The notes below the pieces were generated by a model. That model was not told the DNA's origin. It made no database searches and saw only the letters and a list, made by a program, of their open reading frames with translations. Positions 1 to 10,676 of a stretch of DNA of 64,000 nucleotides are shown here, one piece after another. The DNA is from Oscillospiraceae bacterium. Its GTDB lineage: Bacteria; Bacillota; Clostridia; Oscillospirales; Oscillospiraceae. Within the stretch, counting starts at the first letter, position 1, and the number at the start of each line of letters is the position of its first letter. Location of the stretch: assembly GCA_031261635.1 (NCBI GenBank), contig JAISJH010000018.1, positions 35,161 through 99,160 of the forward strand. The letters run 5' to 3'. Position numbers and translations under genes: made by a program.

Positions 1-1
1 C

Positions 2-1513
2 TCCGCGGTACTAATTCTTGCAATAGCGGCTGCTGCAATTCTTATTGGTGCGGGAAGCCTAAAAAACCCCGAGGACAGCTGGGAAAGCCCTCCCACACGC
101 GGCGACGGACCAAGCCCAAACGTCCCGCAGGAAGCGCAGGACGTACTAAATAACTACATCAAGGCAGTCAAAACCGGGGATATCAGCACAGCCATAGGCT
201 ATATGTATTACGAGGACGAGCGCGACTACCCGCAACCCGACGAAACACCCTGGTTCACAGATTACAATATCGTAAGCTACGGCTACATCAACGACGAACT
301 GTATTCTGTCACAATAACCGTTGACGCTGACACCCTTTCGCAGGGCTGGAATTTTTTAGGAAGCATAAACGGCGAATGGAAAGTGATTGCAAACGCGGGA
401 CAAATCCCCGCTGACATCGCTGAAAACATCGACTATAATAAATACGTCTACAGCGACCCTAATATTCTAAACCCGCGCCCCGGCGATACTGTTCAGAAAT
501 ATTTTGAACCCACACAGTGGATTGAATACTACCGCGACCAGGAGATTGTGGGCAATACCGCGCTCGAACTCGACGCGTACCCCGGCGTAGTCTTTAACTG
601 GACGCCCGAATCGATAACGGCAGTCACAGAGGACGGCGAAAAGCGGCTCTTTGGCGGTATGCCCGTCTGGGATACCTTCCTAACAGACCTGACGCAGGAC
701 GGACGGCCGGAAATCTGCGCCTCCGTAAGCTTTGGCTCGGGAATAGTCGATACCCGCGTCTGCGCCTACGACTACTACGAGGATACGCTCTATACCCTGT
801 CCGACCGCTTCTCCTACGACTATTGGCTCTCAATGAAGGGCGGAAATGTGTATGTCAGACAGACAAAATATATGGCAGACAATATGGATTTTTTAAGCGG
901 CGGCAACCTCGTAATCCGGGGCGGCGAACTCACGGGCTACAATCCCGATACCCGCAAATACCTCGACCGCACAGTCCCCGACGCGTCCCAATCGCCGCAG
1001 TATCAGCCAACGCAGTCGCCGCAGACAGGGCTAAAGCCGCTCGCGGAACTTCCCGCCGATTATGATTATTCACAGGCTCTGCGTGACAATTTGTTTATTC
1101 AAACCCTGAACGAGGTCTATAACCGTAATATAGTGGACAATTTCTACATAAACGCGCTGGCGGGAAAAGCCGCCTCTATGCGGACAATGCAGTACACGGT
1201 AGAAGGCGACCCTATTATAAAGGACTACGACTTTGACGGCAATATATACACCGTAACAAAGGATAACACCCGCGATAAATTCGGTCGCGGCGAAATAAAA
1301 AGCAAAACATACAAGTATCTAATAAAAATAGACCCGGCAAATTATAATACAATGCCGGATACAGTGCCGGAGGAATATAGCGAACCCGCGCAGATTGAAT
1401 ACTACCTAAGCAACGAAAAAGAAATAATGAAAACAGGAAGCAACGGCTACCCGGAATGGCTGACAGACGACGTAGAAAGCATACCGCCCCCAAACCCCGC
1501 CGCAGTGGCGTAG
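2..1513 (+). CDS. Hypothetical membrane-anchored protein, 5' truncated by window edge
   Basis: The 203..1513 ORF stays open upstream to base 2 in the same frame (SAVLILAIAAAAILIGAGSLKNPEDSWES...), giving an N-terminal hydrophobic anchor. The ATG at 203 is therefore probably internal. Confidence 0.7.
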   Translation, partial: SAVLILAIAAAAILIGAGSLKNPEDSWESPPTRGDGPSPNVPQEAQDVLNNYIKAVKTGDISTAIGYMYYEDERDYPQPDETPWFTDYNIVSYGYINDELYSVTITVDADTLSQGWNFLGSINGEWKVIANAGQIPADIAENIDYNKYVYSDPNILNPRPGDTVQKYFEPTQWIEYYRDQEIVGNTALELDAYPGVVFNWTPESITAVTEDGEKRLFGGMPVWDTFLTDLTQDGRPEICASVSFGSGIVDTRVCAYDYYEDTLYTLSDRFSYDYWLSMKGGNVYVRQTKYMADNMDFLSGGNLVIRGGELTGYNPDTRKYLDRTVPDASQSPQYQPTQSPQTGLKPLAELPADYDYSQALRDNLFIQTLNEVYNRNIVDNFYINALAGKAASMRTMQYTVEGDPIIKDYDFDGNIYTVTKDNTRDKFGRGEIKSKTYKYLIKIDPANYNTMPDTVPEEYSEPAQIEYYLSNEKEIMKTGSNGYPEWLTDDVESIPPPNPAAVA

Positions 1514-1579
1514 GGGGTTCATAAAGGTGAATAGGGGGGGGTCATAAAGTAAAAGAGCTTTTATAAAGTGAAAAGAGTT

Positions 1580-1740
1580 CGTCATTGCGAGCCGCGGAAA
1601 GCGTAAGATACGTACAACGTTTAGCGGCGAAGCAATCCAGTGCCGGGAGCCTCCGATACGTGTCTTTGGTCTCCGGCACTGGATTGCTTCGCGCCTAAAA
1701 CATAGTACGTATCTTAGGCTATCCGGCGCTCGCAATGACG
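1580..1740. repeat. Long palindromic element, copy 1
   Basis: CGTCATTGCGAG...GAAGCAATCCAGTGCCGG...CCGGCACTGGATTGCTTCGC...CTCGCAATGACG. Confidence 0.9.
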
Positions 1741-1891
1741 GGGGAGGGACGGAGATGCGTCCCTAAAACTCACGTCCCTCCACCGTAATTATTCATTATT
1801 CCCTATTCATTGTTTTAAGTGCAATGCGCGCCGGAATTTCCCGTCTTTATAATTGAGGCGGGAAATCTCAATATTGAGGAGTGACAACCAT

Positions 1892-2434
1892 ATGGAAACT
1901 GAAATCATAGACTTATTCCTGAAACGTTCGGAGGACGCTCTTAGCGTTGCCACGGAAAAATTCGGCTCGTACTGCCGTAAAATCGCGGAGAACATACTAC
2001 ACAGCGGGGGCGACGCGGAGGAGTGCGTAAACGAAACCTGGCTGAAAGCGTGGAACAGTATCCCGCCGATGAAACCCCGCTCGCTTAAGGCCTTTCTGGG
2101 GAAAATCACGCGCAACATAGCCCTCGACCGCTGGGAAGCCGCGCATACTCAAAAACGCGGCGGCGGCGTAGTCGAGATAGCCCTTGACGAACTCGCGGAA
2201 TTTGCCTTACCCGAGGACGCCGACGGCGGCGAAATAACCCGCGTCATAAACGAATTTCTACACGCCGAGCCGCAGGAAAACTCTGACATTTTCGTAAAAC
2301 GCTACTGGTACCTGCAAAATATAAAGGCCATAGCCGCGGAGTACGGCTATGGCGAGAATAAAGTTACCTCTCTGCTGTTTCGTATGAGAGGGAGGCTGAA
2401 ACAAAAACTTGAAAGCGAGGATATAGTAATATGA
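1892..2434 (+). CDS. RNA polymerase sigma factor, sigma-70/ECF-like
   Basis: METEIIDLFLKRSEDALSVATEKFGSYCRKIAENIL..DAEECVNETWLKAWNSIPP; region 2 and region 4-like pattern. ATG at 1892 preceded by an AGGAG-type RBS; the ORF-track start at 1853 is upstream. Confidence 0.85.
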   Translation: METEIIDLFLKRSEDALSVATEKFGSYCRKIAENILHSGGDAEECVNETWLKAWNSIPPMKPRSLKAFLGKITRNIALDRWEAAHTQKRGGGVVEIALDELAEFALPEDADGGEITRVINEFLHAEPQENSDIFVKRYWYLQNIKAIAAEYGYGENKVTSLLFRMRGRLKQKLESEDIVI

Positions 2435-3777
2435 AAATCCTAAAATCAATAGAAAACATCGACGACGAACTCATAACCCGCGCCGAACCTACCGGGCAAA
2501 CGCGTGTGCGCTTCACCGCGCGTCTGAAATGGGCGTTGCCGCTCGCGGCCTGTCTTGCCGTAGCGATTTATTTCGCAATGCCGCTGTTAAACACACAGCC
2601 CACGGACGGCGCAGCGGACACGGACGGCGCTTCGGACATTTTAGCAGGTCAGGCCGATAACGCAGCGGACAGTTTAGAGACCGAAGCCGGTACGGGTGGC
2701 GCACTAATCTCGGTGGGTACGGACGCTGAACCTGAAAATTGGCAGAAAATACCCTCGGACGAGCGCGTAATGCTTCCCGCGCCGCCGCTTAAAATCGACC
2801 CTTCGATAATGTACGAGGCCTGCTATATCGCGCTGGAGGACTGGCGCGGGCTACCCGCCTCCGGCAATGTTCTAAACGAAAAATGGGGCGATACAGGAAC
2901 CGCCGCCGCAGACAGGCTCGCGTTTACCGACCTCGACATTTTAATAAAGACCGCGGACGCGTTCGTGCTTACCGCGAACGTAATTGAAATTGCCGCCGAG
3001 GGCGATAATATGCAAACCGCGCTCGTGGAATATATTCCGCTTGCCGCAGGAAATTTAGACACAAGCGAGTGGAACGATATAACGGTATCTACAGGCAACC
3101 AAGTTCTTATCCGTCAGTACCTCATAGGCGGCTGTGCAATGGACGAGGCCAGTAACCTCCTGCGAGCGGGCGGTATATACGTCCTGCCGCTACGCTTCCA
3201 GCCGGGCTACTCGGCATATGAGGTTGTAGGCGATTTCGACGTACTGTTCGAGCTTGACGACGAGGGGAAAATGTTTTCACATTCGTCCTACCCGGAATTA
3301 AATAAATACGACGGCTATACTCTGCCGGAGTTTATAAGCACGCTCGAAGCGGCAACGGGGGAAAAACCGTCGCTACGCGCAACCCCGACCCCGATTAACG
3401 AGCCTGTAGAACCCGCCGCGGCGGCGTCGCCGAACGTCTTTGCGGCACCGAACAGACTACCGGGCGAGCCGCAGGAGCGTCTGGGCGAAACATACATCAG
3501 CATAATATCGCAGGAGGACGCGTATAACCTCTTAACGGAAACTTACGCGATACAGGGCTTAGGCGCGGTAAAAGCGGAGTTTAGGGCAATAACAACCCTA
3601 TGGGAAAAAATAGACGCGTACCTATTCGAGGTAACGCTCCCCGACGGAACCGACGAATACGGAGCGATAAGCGTAAACGCGGGAGCGTTTATAAGACTAA
3701 ACAAACTAGCTGACGGCGGCTTCGAGGCAATAGCAGGAATAGCGGCGGCAGAAGGCAGTGGGGAAGTGCGGGAATAA
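2431..3777 (+). CDS. Putative anti-sigma factor-like single-TM protein
   Basis: ATGA overlap with the sigma factor gene, one TM segment (WALPLAACLAVAIYFAMPLL) and a long extracytoplasmic domain. Confidence 0.55.
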   Translation: MKILKSIENIDDELITRAEPTGQTRVRFTARLKWALPLAACLAVAIYFAMPLLNTQPTDGAADTDGASDILAGQADNAADSLETEAGTGGALISVGTDAEPENWQKIPSDERVMLPAPPLKIDPSIMYEACYIALEDWRGLPASGNVLNEKWGDTGTAAADRLAFTDLDILIKTADAFVLTANVIEIAAEGDNMQTALVEYIPLAAGNLDTSEWNDITVSTGNQVLIRQYLIGGCAMDEASNLLRAGGIYVLPLRFQPGYSAYEVVGDFDVLFELDDEGKMFSHSSYPELNKYDGYTLPEFISTLEAATGEKPSLRATPTPINEPVEPAAAASPNVFAAPNRLPGEPQERLGETYISIISQEDAYNLLTETYAIQGLGAVKAEFRAITTLWEKIDAYLFEVTLPDGTDEYGAISVNAGAFIRLNKLADGGFEAIAGIAAAEGSGEVRE

Positions 3778-3984
3778 ACCACTACAAACATAAACGTAGG
3801 GGCGCGATAAATCGCGCCCCTACGCCGTGTCAATATACGTTGCGGCGTGTAGGGGCGGGTTTCAAACCCGCCCTCCCCCGTCCCACGCCGTGCGCGTGGT
3901 GCGCCGTCCCGGCGCCCCGTCATTGCGAGCCGCGCGAAGCAATCCAAGCCCAGTACCCCCGGCTTACCCAGCGTCCCGGCGCAC

Positions 3985-4146
3985 CGTCATTGCGAGCGCC
4001 GCCGCACTTGCGATACGTAGGACGTATAGGCGCGCGGCAATCCAGTGCCGGGAGTGTAACATACGTATGTTTTCCCCCCGGCACTGGATTGCTTCGCACC
4101 TGTAACTGGGTACGTATCGCACACTTACCGGTGCTTCGCAATGACG
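3985..4146. repeat. Long palindromic element, copy 2
   Basis: Same consensus; solo truncated arm just upstream at about 3918-3957. Confidence 0.9.
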
Positions 4147-4317
4147 GACTTTTGAATGGCTACCTTTTCAATACACGTACAAAACCCACGTCCCGCGTCC
4201 CCCCCGTCCAAACCTCCGTCTCTGATATCTGATATTTGCTAACTGTTAACTGAACTATCGTCTCTGATATTTGATATTTGATAACTGTTATCTGGAATAA
4301 CTGCTAACTGTCAACAG

Positions 4318-4346
4318 TTGACACGGTTTGCTAAATATGGTATAAT
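4318..4346 (+). promoter_or_regulatory. Sigma-A type promoter
   Basis: TTGACA (4318-4323), 17-bp spacer, TATAAT (4341-4346), upstream of the 4393 CDS. Confidence 0.75.
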
Positions 4347-4392
4347 AACAAAAATAACACGTGTATTCGTAACACACAGAAAGGCGGCGCGT

Positions 4393-5838
4393 ATGGCAAC
4401 GTATGGTTCGGAGGTATTCAGCGCTTACGATTCGGTTCACCAGTTTGACAGGAAGGGCAAAACCTCAAAAACGCTTGAGGAAGCGCGGAGGACTGTCGAG
4501 GTAATCCGCGAAACTGACGTTATAGTCGTCGGAGGCGGTCCCGGAGGCATCGCGGCGGCGGTATCGGCGGCGCGGGCGGGGGCTAAGACTATACTTATTG
4601 AACGCTACGGTCATCTCGGAGGTATGTCAACGGGAGGGCTTGTCAATATAATCCCTAATCTGGGGAGCATATACGGCGAGCGTTTAATAGGCGGCTTTTG
4701 CCAGGAACTGCTTGACAGGCTCGCGGCGCGGGACGCGGCGAGCGCGCCGGAGGCTCAATACTGGGGGAAGCCGAACGCCGCAGTAGTCGGCAAATACGTC
4801 AACGCGAATATGACGCACTTTTACGTAAGAAAAAACGCCGAGGGCGAGTACATAACGCTCTACACGGCGGTAATCGACCCGGAAGTCGCTAAGGACGAGA
4901 TAAACGCGATGGTTTACGAGTCCGGCTCGGAACTGCTCCTGCACACCTGGGTAACGGAGCCGATTATTGAGGACGGAGCGGTAAAGGGCGTTATAGTCGA
5001 GAGCAAATCCGGGCGGCAGGCGTTACTGGGTAAGGTTATAATCGACTGTTCCGGGGACGGCGACCTCCTGCCTAAAACGGGAGTTGAGACTACCGACTAT
5101 ATGGTTCCCGGCTCGCGTATAGCGCAGTTTGGCTGGGTGTACTGGATTTGCAACGTTGACCTTGCGAAATATGACGAGTTCGTTTCAAACGAGCCGGAGG
5201 CGTATAAACGCGTTAGCGAGGAGATTACAAAAGCCGGAGGCTCGGTGTTTTTTTCAAGGGGTCTGCTCGATAACCAGGAGGGCGTTGTGTGGGTTCACCG
5301 TCTTGTAGGTTCGCTTAACCAGACGGATATTGAGGAAATGACTTACATAGACGCAAAAACGCGCACAGAGCAGGTGCGCGGCTGGGAGCTTCTTAAAAAG
5401 CATATGCCGGGCTTTGAAAAGAGCTTTATAATGCTGAGTTCGCCGCAACTCGGAACCTCCGGCGGGCGCAGGATAATCGGCGAATATTATCTGACGGAAA
5501 AGGATATGGATACTGACACGCCCTTTGAGGATACTATAGCGATATTTGCCGATAACGACCGGGGCGAGCTGTCGCTTAAGTATCCGCGCACGTATATACC
5601 CTACCGTTCATTGATACCGAAGGGGATAGACGGACTGCTTGTAGCGTGCAGGGCGTTTTCCTCCGACCACGAGTTTCAGGAGTTTTTCAATCTTATACCG
5701 CACTGTATGTGCTTCGGACAGGCGGCGGGAGCCGCCGCGGCAATAGCCGTAAGCGACGGAGTAAGCGTCCGGGACGTTGACTTCACAAAACTGCGGAGCG
5801 AGCTGCTAAAACACGGCGCGATACTGCCGAATATATAG
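4393..5838 (+). CDS. FAD-dependent oxidoreductase
   Basis: Rossmann motif DVIVVGGGPGGIAAAVSAARAGAKTILIER; HCMCFGQAAGAAAAIAV near the C-terminus. ATG at 4393 is the probable start. Confidence 0.8.
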   Translation: MATYGSEVFSAYDSVHQFDRKGKTSKTLEEARRTVEVIRETDVIVVGGGPGGIAAAVSAARAGAKTILIERYGHLGGMSTGGLVNIIPNLGSIYGERLIGGFCQELLDRLAARDAASAPEAQYWGKPNAAVVGKYVNANMTHFYVRKNAEGEYITLYTAVIDPEVAKDEINAMVYESGSELLLHTWVTEPIIEDGAVKGVIVESKSGRQALLGKVIIDCSGDGDLLPKTGVETTDYMVPGSRIAQFGWVYWICNVDLAKYDEFVSNEPEAYKRVSEEITKAGGSVFFSRGLLDNQEGVVWVHRLVGSLNQTDIEEMTYIDAKTRTEQVRGWELLKKHMPGFEKSFIMLSSPQLGTSGGRRIIGEYYLTEKDMDTDTPFEDTIAIFADNDRGELSLKYPRTYIPYRSLIPKGIDGLLVACRAFSSDHEFQEFFNLIPHCMCFGQAAGAAAAIAVSDGVSVRDVDFTKLRSELLKHGAILPNI

Positions 5839-5877
5839 CGCGTAATTAGTAAAGAAAGTGCGGAAAACTCAAAAGTC

Positions 5878-6037
5878 CGTCATTGCGAAGCACCGGTAAG
5901 CTTAACATACAACGCGGTATAGGTGCGAAGCAATCCAGTAGTAAGAGCCACAGATACGTATGTTACGCCTCCGGCACTGGATTGCCGCGCCGGTCTCACT
6001 GGTACGTATCGCGAGCGTTCCGCGGCTCGCAATGACG
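5878..6037. repeat. Long palindromic element, copy 3
   Basis: Same consensus. Confidence 0.9.
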
Positions 6038-6149
6038 GGCTTTTGACTCGCTACGTGATACTTAACCCGCTACTCCTTGAATACACGCTCAATTATAACA
6101 CATCACATCACATCAAAATCACCACATCAAACAGAAAGAGGGAGAACGT

Positions 6150-8111
6150 ATGGCAAAGCAGATTAACTATGGCAGCGAACCCGCTAAGTGGCCGTACCCG
6201 GTGCGGTACGATGTTGAGAACCGCGTAGAAACGGACGTGCTGATTATCGGCGCGGGCGTAGCGGGGGCAATGGCGGGGCTAAGGGCTGCGCGGCGCGGAG
6301 TAAAGGTCGCCGTAGTCGACAAGTCGCCCGTGGACACCAGCGGAAGCGGGGGAAGCGGGCTTGACCACTACCTCGACTGCTTCTCAAACCCCGACTGCGC
6401 GATAACGCCGGAGGAAGTTATGGACCTGCCCCACGAGGAAAATTACTTTATGCCGCGCCGTGACCACAGGTCGTACATACATATGAAAGGCTCCTGGGAA
6501 AACCTCCTCGAAATGGAAAAACTGGGGCTGCACTTCCGCGACGAGGAGGACGAATTTAAGGGCGCGCCGTTCCGCGACGATAAGACAAAGATTATGTACG
6601 CCTACGATTATAAAACCCGCTCGTCAATCCGTCTGCGCGGCGGCGCGGCGCTCAAAAAGCATATGCGTGACGGTCTCGCTAAGGAGGCGACCGTGGCGCT
6701 TTACGAGCGTGTTATGATTACGTCGCTTTTAACGGAAAACGGCAAGCCGGGGGCGCGGATAACGGGCGCAACGGGCTTTAACGAGGAAAGCGGCGAGTTC
6801 TACGTATTCAGCGCGAAGTGCGTTATTATCAGCACTGCCGGAGTATCAATGCAGGGTACGCAGACCTGGACGTTTAACTCTGAAATGTTCGCAAACGGCT
6901 ACAGGGCAGACCCGCGCAATACCGGGGACGGCGTGGCAATGGCGTGGAACGCGGGCGCGGAACTCTACAGCGAGGAATCCTTCGGGCAAAGTATGATGAC
7001 AGGTCCCTTCGGCTGGCCCTGGTACGGTATCGGCAACCCCGACAATACCTGGCACCCCTGTACTATTGTCGATAACAAGGGTACGGTAATACCGTGGATA
7101 GACTCGCAGGGCAATCCGATTACAACTGTTGAGGAGCGCACCTTACCCGCGCCCGGCGAGAGGTTTATGAGTATGAACCGCCCTACGCCCTATATCGACC
7201 CGGAGCTTATTCGCAACGGAACGTATGAGCTGCCGCTCTGGGCTGATTTATCGTCGCTTCCCGAACACGAGCGGCGCGGTATCTGGGGCTTGATGGTCGG
7301 CAACGAGGGACGGACGCGCTACGCGGTCTACGACTACTACAACAAGGCGGGTTTTAACCCCGACACGGATATGCTGCAATGCCCTGTTATGACGCCTGAA
7401 AACTTCGGGAACCGCTGGAAAGACTGGTTCCAGGGCGAACCCGATAACAATAAATTCTGGAAAGCCGACACGCTAAAGGGCATAGCGAGCGACTGGAAGC
7501 AGATGTCAAATGTCGAGGGTCTATTCGTATCCGGCTCGGAATCGGGGCAGGGCGGCGCGGTAGCGGGTTCCTCCGGCGGCTACGCGGGAAACCGCGCGGC
7601 AGAATACGCGCTAAAGGTAACGCGCGGGCAGATAAGCGAAGCGCAGGTTGCGGCAGAAAAAGAGCGCGTATACGCTCCCGTAAAACGCGCGGGAAACGAG
7701 GAAGCCTCCGTAAGCTGGAAAGAGCTGTGGATGGGCTTAAACCGCGTTATGCAGCAGGACTGCGGGGAGTTTCGCTCGGTTGCGCTCTGTAAGCACGGTC
7801 TGATGTGGCTTGACAGTATCAAGAAGCACGAAATGCGGCTCACTTACGCGCGAAATCCTCACGAACTGGCGCGTGTGCTTGAAGCGGAGAGCCGCGTTAC
7901 AGTCGCGGAGATTTATCTCTATCTCTGCCTCGCGAATTTTGAATCCGAAGCGGAGGGTATTGCGAAAGACAAGCTGATGTTTACAAAGCTTATAGACGGC
8001 GAAATGATACGCACATACAAGGAGGACGGCTGGTGGCTGAAGGCTCCCTACGCCCCTACCTACAAGGAAAACTACGACAATTGCCGCGCGCTTGAAAAGG
8101 AGGCACAGTGA
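6150..8111 (+). CDS. FAD-binding protein, fumarate reductase/adenylylsulfate reductase alpha-like (AprA-like)
   Basis: DVLIIGAGVAGAMAGLRAARRGVKVAVVDKSPVDTSGSGGSGLDHYLD; GLFVSGSESGQGGAVAGSSGGYAGNRAAEYAL; followed by a two-cluster ferredoxin. Confidence 0.75.
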   Translation: MAKQINYGSEPAKWPYPVRYDVENRVETDVLIIGAGVAGAMAGLRAARRGVKVAVVDKSPVDTSGSGGSGLDHYLDCFSNPDCAITPEEVMDLPHEENYFMPRRDHRSYIHMKGSWENLLEMEKLGLHFRDEEDEFKGAPFRDDKTKIMYAYDYKTRSSIRLRGGAALKKHMRDGLAKEATVALYERVMITSLLTENGKPGARITGATGFNEESGEFYVFSAKCVIISTAGVSMQGTQTWTFNSEMFANGYRADPRNTGDGVAMAWNAGAELYSEESFGQSMMTGPFGWPWYGIGNPDNTWHPCTIVDNKGTVIPWIDSQGNPITTVEERTLPAPGERFMSMNRPTPYIDPELIRNGTYELPLWADLSSLPEHERRGIWGLMVGNEGRTRYAVYDYYNKAGFNPDTDMLQCPVMTPENFGNRWKDWFQGEPDNNKFWKADTLKGIASDWKQMSNVEGLFVSGSESGQGGAVAGSSGGYAGNRAAEYALKVTRGQISEAQVAAEKERVYAPVKRAGNEEASVSWKELWMGLNRVMQQDCGEFRSVALCKHGLMWLDSIKKHEMRLTYARNPHELARVLEAESRVTVAEIYLYLCLANFESEAEGIAKDKLMFTKLIDGEMIRTYKEDGWWLKAPYAPTYKENYDNCRALEKEAQ

Positions 8112-8112
8112 T

Positions 8113-8445
8113 ATGGAAGCGTATTTAGTACCGAACCCGATTGCCCCGAACCAAACCGTATCGGTTGACTCGGAGAAATGTATAGCCTGCAACGAGTGTA
8201 CGCGCCATTGCAGGACGCAGACGCTTATGCCGAACCCCGAAGCGGGAAACCCGCCGATTGTAATTTACCCTGACGAATGTTGGTTCTGCGGCTGCTGTAT
8301 TGCCGCCTGTCCTAAAGGCGCGATAACTATGCGCTACCCGATTAACCAGCGCGTGTTTTTCAAGCGCAGGGAGAGCGGCGAGGTGTACCGTATAGGCGGC
8401 CCCGACGCTCCTCCGCAGACATATTTCAAACCGCCTGTCGGCTGA
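8113..8445 (+). CDS. 4Fe-4S ferredoxin-like subunit (AprB-like)
   Basis: CIACNECTRHC and CWFCGCCIAACP clusters; ATG 8113 directly follows the upstream stop. Confidence 0.8.
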   Translation: MEAYLVPNPIAPNQTVSVDSEKCIACNECTRHCRTQTLMPNPEAGNPPIVIYPDECWFCGCCIAACPKGAITMRYPINQRVFFKRRESGEVYRIGGPDAPPQTYFKPPVG

Positions 8446-8458
8446 AAAGAGGTTTATT

Positions 8459-9448
8459 ATGACACCTAAAGAAAACTATCTGCGTATGTTAAACCACGAG
8501 AGCTACGAATACGTGCCGTCAATGCTCGAGCCGTATATGGCGGGAGTAACGGACGAGCTTCTAACGCCGCAAATGGCTCCCAACGGACCTATTGTAACAG
8601 GCCTCGGCGTGACCTACGTCGGAAGCCCGGATAACGGCTTCGGGGCTATGCCGAAGCCCGGCGAGGTTGTGCTTGACGATATAACAAAATGGCGCGACAT
8701 AATAAAACTCCCGGATTTATCGGGGCGCGATAAGGAGGCGTATTATAAGGCGCGTTCCGGGCAAATTGACCGCTCGCAAGTCGCGGTTGTTACGGACGGC
8801 GGCGACTACTTTCTAACGCTCGTCGCGCTTATGGGCTTTGAAAACGCTATGCTCGCGCTGTATGAGGAGCCGGAGGAAGTGCTTGCCCTGCTTGAACATA
8901 TCTCAAAGTTTTATATTGAAGTTACAAAGGATATTTTCCGCTATGTTAAGCCGGAGGTGTATATACTTATGGACGACGACGCGGCTTACCGCGCCCCGTT
9001 CTTTTCGCTTGAGATGTACCGTAAGTTTTTCAAGCCCTTTCATACGCTTCACTGCGACCTTGCGCGTGAGAACGGAGCGTTCATTAACCGCCACGACTGC
9101 GGCAAATCAGAGCAGTTTATAGACGACTGGCTCGAAATAGGCGTTCGCGAGTGGAACCCGATACAGATAACAAACGACTGCAAGGCGATAAAGCAAAAAT
9201 ACTGCGGCAAACTGGTAATGTCCGGCGGCTGGGACAGTCAGGGCGAACTGGGCGGCAAGACGGTTGACAAGCAAAAGCTTAAGGACGCGTTGGCGGAGTA
9301 CGTAGACAGCTACGCGCCGGGAGGCGATTTCACGTTCAGCGCAATGGTAGGAGGAATGGGCGACAACTCCCCCGAGGCAAACGAGCGCCGCGAGATAGTG
9401 CGAAGCTTCTTCTTCGACTACGCAAGGGATAAGGTAGGCGTAAAATAA
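8459..9448 (+). CDS. Uroporphyrinogen decarboxylase (URO-D)/methyltransferase-family protein
   Basis: MTPKENYLRMLNHESYEYVPS; HRHDCGKSEQFIDDWLEIGVREWNPIQ; MSGGWDSQGELGG; typical of URO-D-like corrinoid methyltransferase relatives. Confidence 0.75.
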   Translation: MTPKENYLRMLNHESYEYVPSMLEPYMAGVTDELLTPQMAPNGPIVTGLGVTYVGSPDNGFGAMPKPGEVVLDDITKWRDIIKLPDLSGRDKEAYYKARSGQIDRSQVAVVTDGGDYFLTLVALMGFENAMLALYEEPEEVLALLEHISKFYIEVTKDIFRYVKPEVYILMDDDAAYRAPFFSLEMYRKFFKPFHTLHCDLARENGAFINRHDCGKSEQFIDDWLEIGVREWNPIQITNDCKAIKQKYCGKLVMSGGWDSQGELGGKTVDKQKLKDALAEYVDSYAPGGDFTFSAMVGGMGDNSPEANERREIVRSFFFDYARDKVGVK

Positions 9449-9494
9449 AATCACGTAACAGAACGAACGGGGCGGGTTTCAAACCCGCCCCAGT

Positions 9495-10670
9495 TTACAC
9501 CGGCGCGGGGACTTCCTTCATCGAATACCGCGCCATAACCGTATCCATATCGCTTACTATATCCGCGTCAAGGCCGCCGTCCGCCGCCATTCTTTGTAAA
9601 ATCGCCATAGTTTCGCCGTGCGTCCGTTGCCCGTGGTACGGACGCGCTTCGCTTACCGCTTGATACACGTCGATACAGGCGATAAGCCTCGAGTTAAAAT
9701 CAAGTCGGGAGGCGTCCAAGCCCCGCGGATAGCCTTTGCCGTTCAGCTTTTCGTGATGGTTACCCGCCCATTCGCGTATTTCCTCTAAGCCCTCCACGCC
9801 TTTCAGCAGCTTTCGAGTTTGGGATACGTGGCTTTTTATTGTTATAAACTCCTCGTCCGTGAGTTTACCGGCTTTTTCGAGAACTTCGGGCGGTATGGCG
9901 AGTTTCCCTAGGTCGTGCAAAGCCGCCGCAAGAAACAGCCGCGCTTTTTCAGCGCGGCTGAAATCGTAAAACTCGCCCATAAGCCAGGAGCGGTTAGCAA
10001 TCTGCGAAGTATGGCGGCGCGTGAACTCCGATTTATAGTCGATAATATGAGCCGCGAGTTCCGCGATTTTCATTAAAGCCGCGTCGTCCGGCTGAATATT
10101 CCACGCGGGTATTAAAAGCTCGTCAGTAGCGGCGATATTCTCGTCGCGAAGTTTTTCAAGCAGTTCATCGCTCAATACGGAACAGAGCGCGTAGGCGGCG
10201 CGTTTAGTAAAGCGCGGGTCGCGCTCCGTCCTGCGAAGCAAAGCGTCTAAATCGCGCGTATTTTGAAAACGGTTTTCAACGTCCGATATATCGGCAATCG
10301 CGATAAGCTCCGCGCCTAGCGGGTACTCGCCCTCGCGTTTGCTGAAGACCCCGCTGCCGTCCGCGTGTTCGTGGTGATAGAGTATGTAGCCGCTGACGTC
10401 CGTACCGAGCGGTAGCAGCTCAATATTTCGCTGTCCGAGTTCGCAGTGCCTCGGCATTGCGGGAGCCTCCGAGAGCGCGGAATCGTGAAACAGAGCACAG
10501 GTAGCGAGCGCGGAAATCTCCGTCTCGGATAAACCAAAATCACGCGCCATAACAGCGCAGAGCGCGGCGATACGTCTGCCGTGGTTAGTAGTCGCGCCCA
10601 AAAGCTCGCTCTCGACAATGTCGAGAGCGTCTGCTATTGCGCGTATCAGTTGGTCTAAACGTAGTGACAT
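9495..10670 (-). CDS. HD-GYP domain protein with a degenerate N-terminal HD-like half
   Basis: C-terminal HDLGKLAIP...HHEKLNGKGYPRGL; N-terminal FHDSALSE...HHEHADGSGVF. Confidence 0.85.
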   Translation of the reverse strand: MSLRLDQLIRAIADALDIVESELLGATTNHGRRIAALCAVMARDFGLSETEISALATCALFHDSALSEAPAMPRHCELGQRNIELLPLGTDVSGYILYHHEHADGSGVFSKREGEYPLGAELIAIADISDVENRFQNTRDLDALLRRTERDPRFTKRAAYALCSVLSDELLEKLRDENIAATDELLIPAWNIQPDDAALMKIAELAAHIIDYKSEFTRRHTSQIANRSWLMGEFYDFSRAEKARLFLAAALHDLGKLAIPPEVLEKAGKLTDEEFITIKSHVSQTRKLLKGVEGLEEIREWAGNHHEKLNGKGYPRGLDASRLDFNSRLIACIDVYQAVSEARPYHGQRTHGETMAILQRMAADGGLDADIVSDMDTVMARYSMKEVPAPV

Positions 10671-10676
10671 AACTTT

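Noticed and set aside
3827-4232. Overlapping ORFs such as MSIYVAACRGGFQTRPPPSHAVRVV and similar ones throughout the window (AGLKPAPT, GGFETRPY peptides)
   Set aside because: They translate the dispersed intergenic repeats, recur at each island in various frames and have no coding signals.
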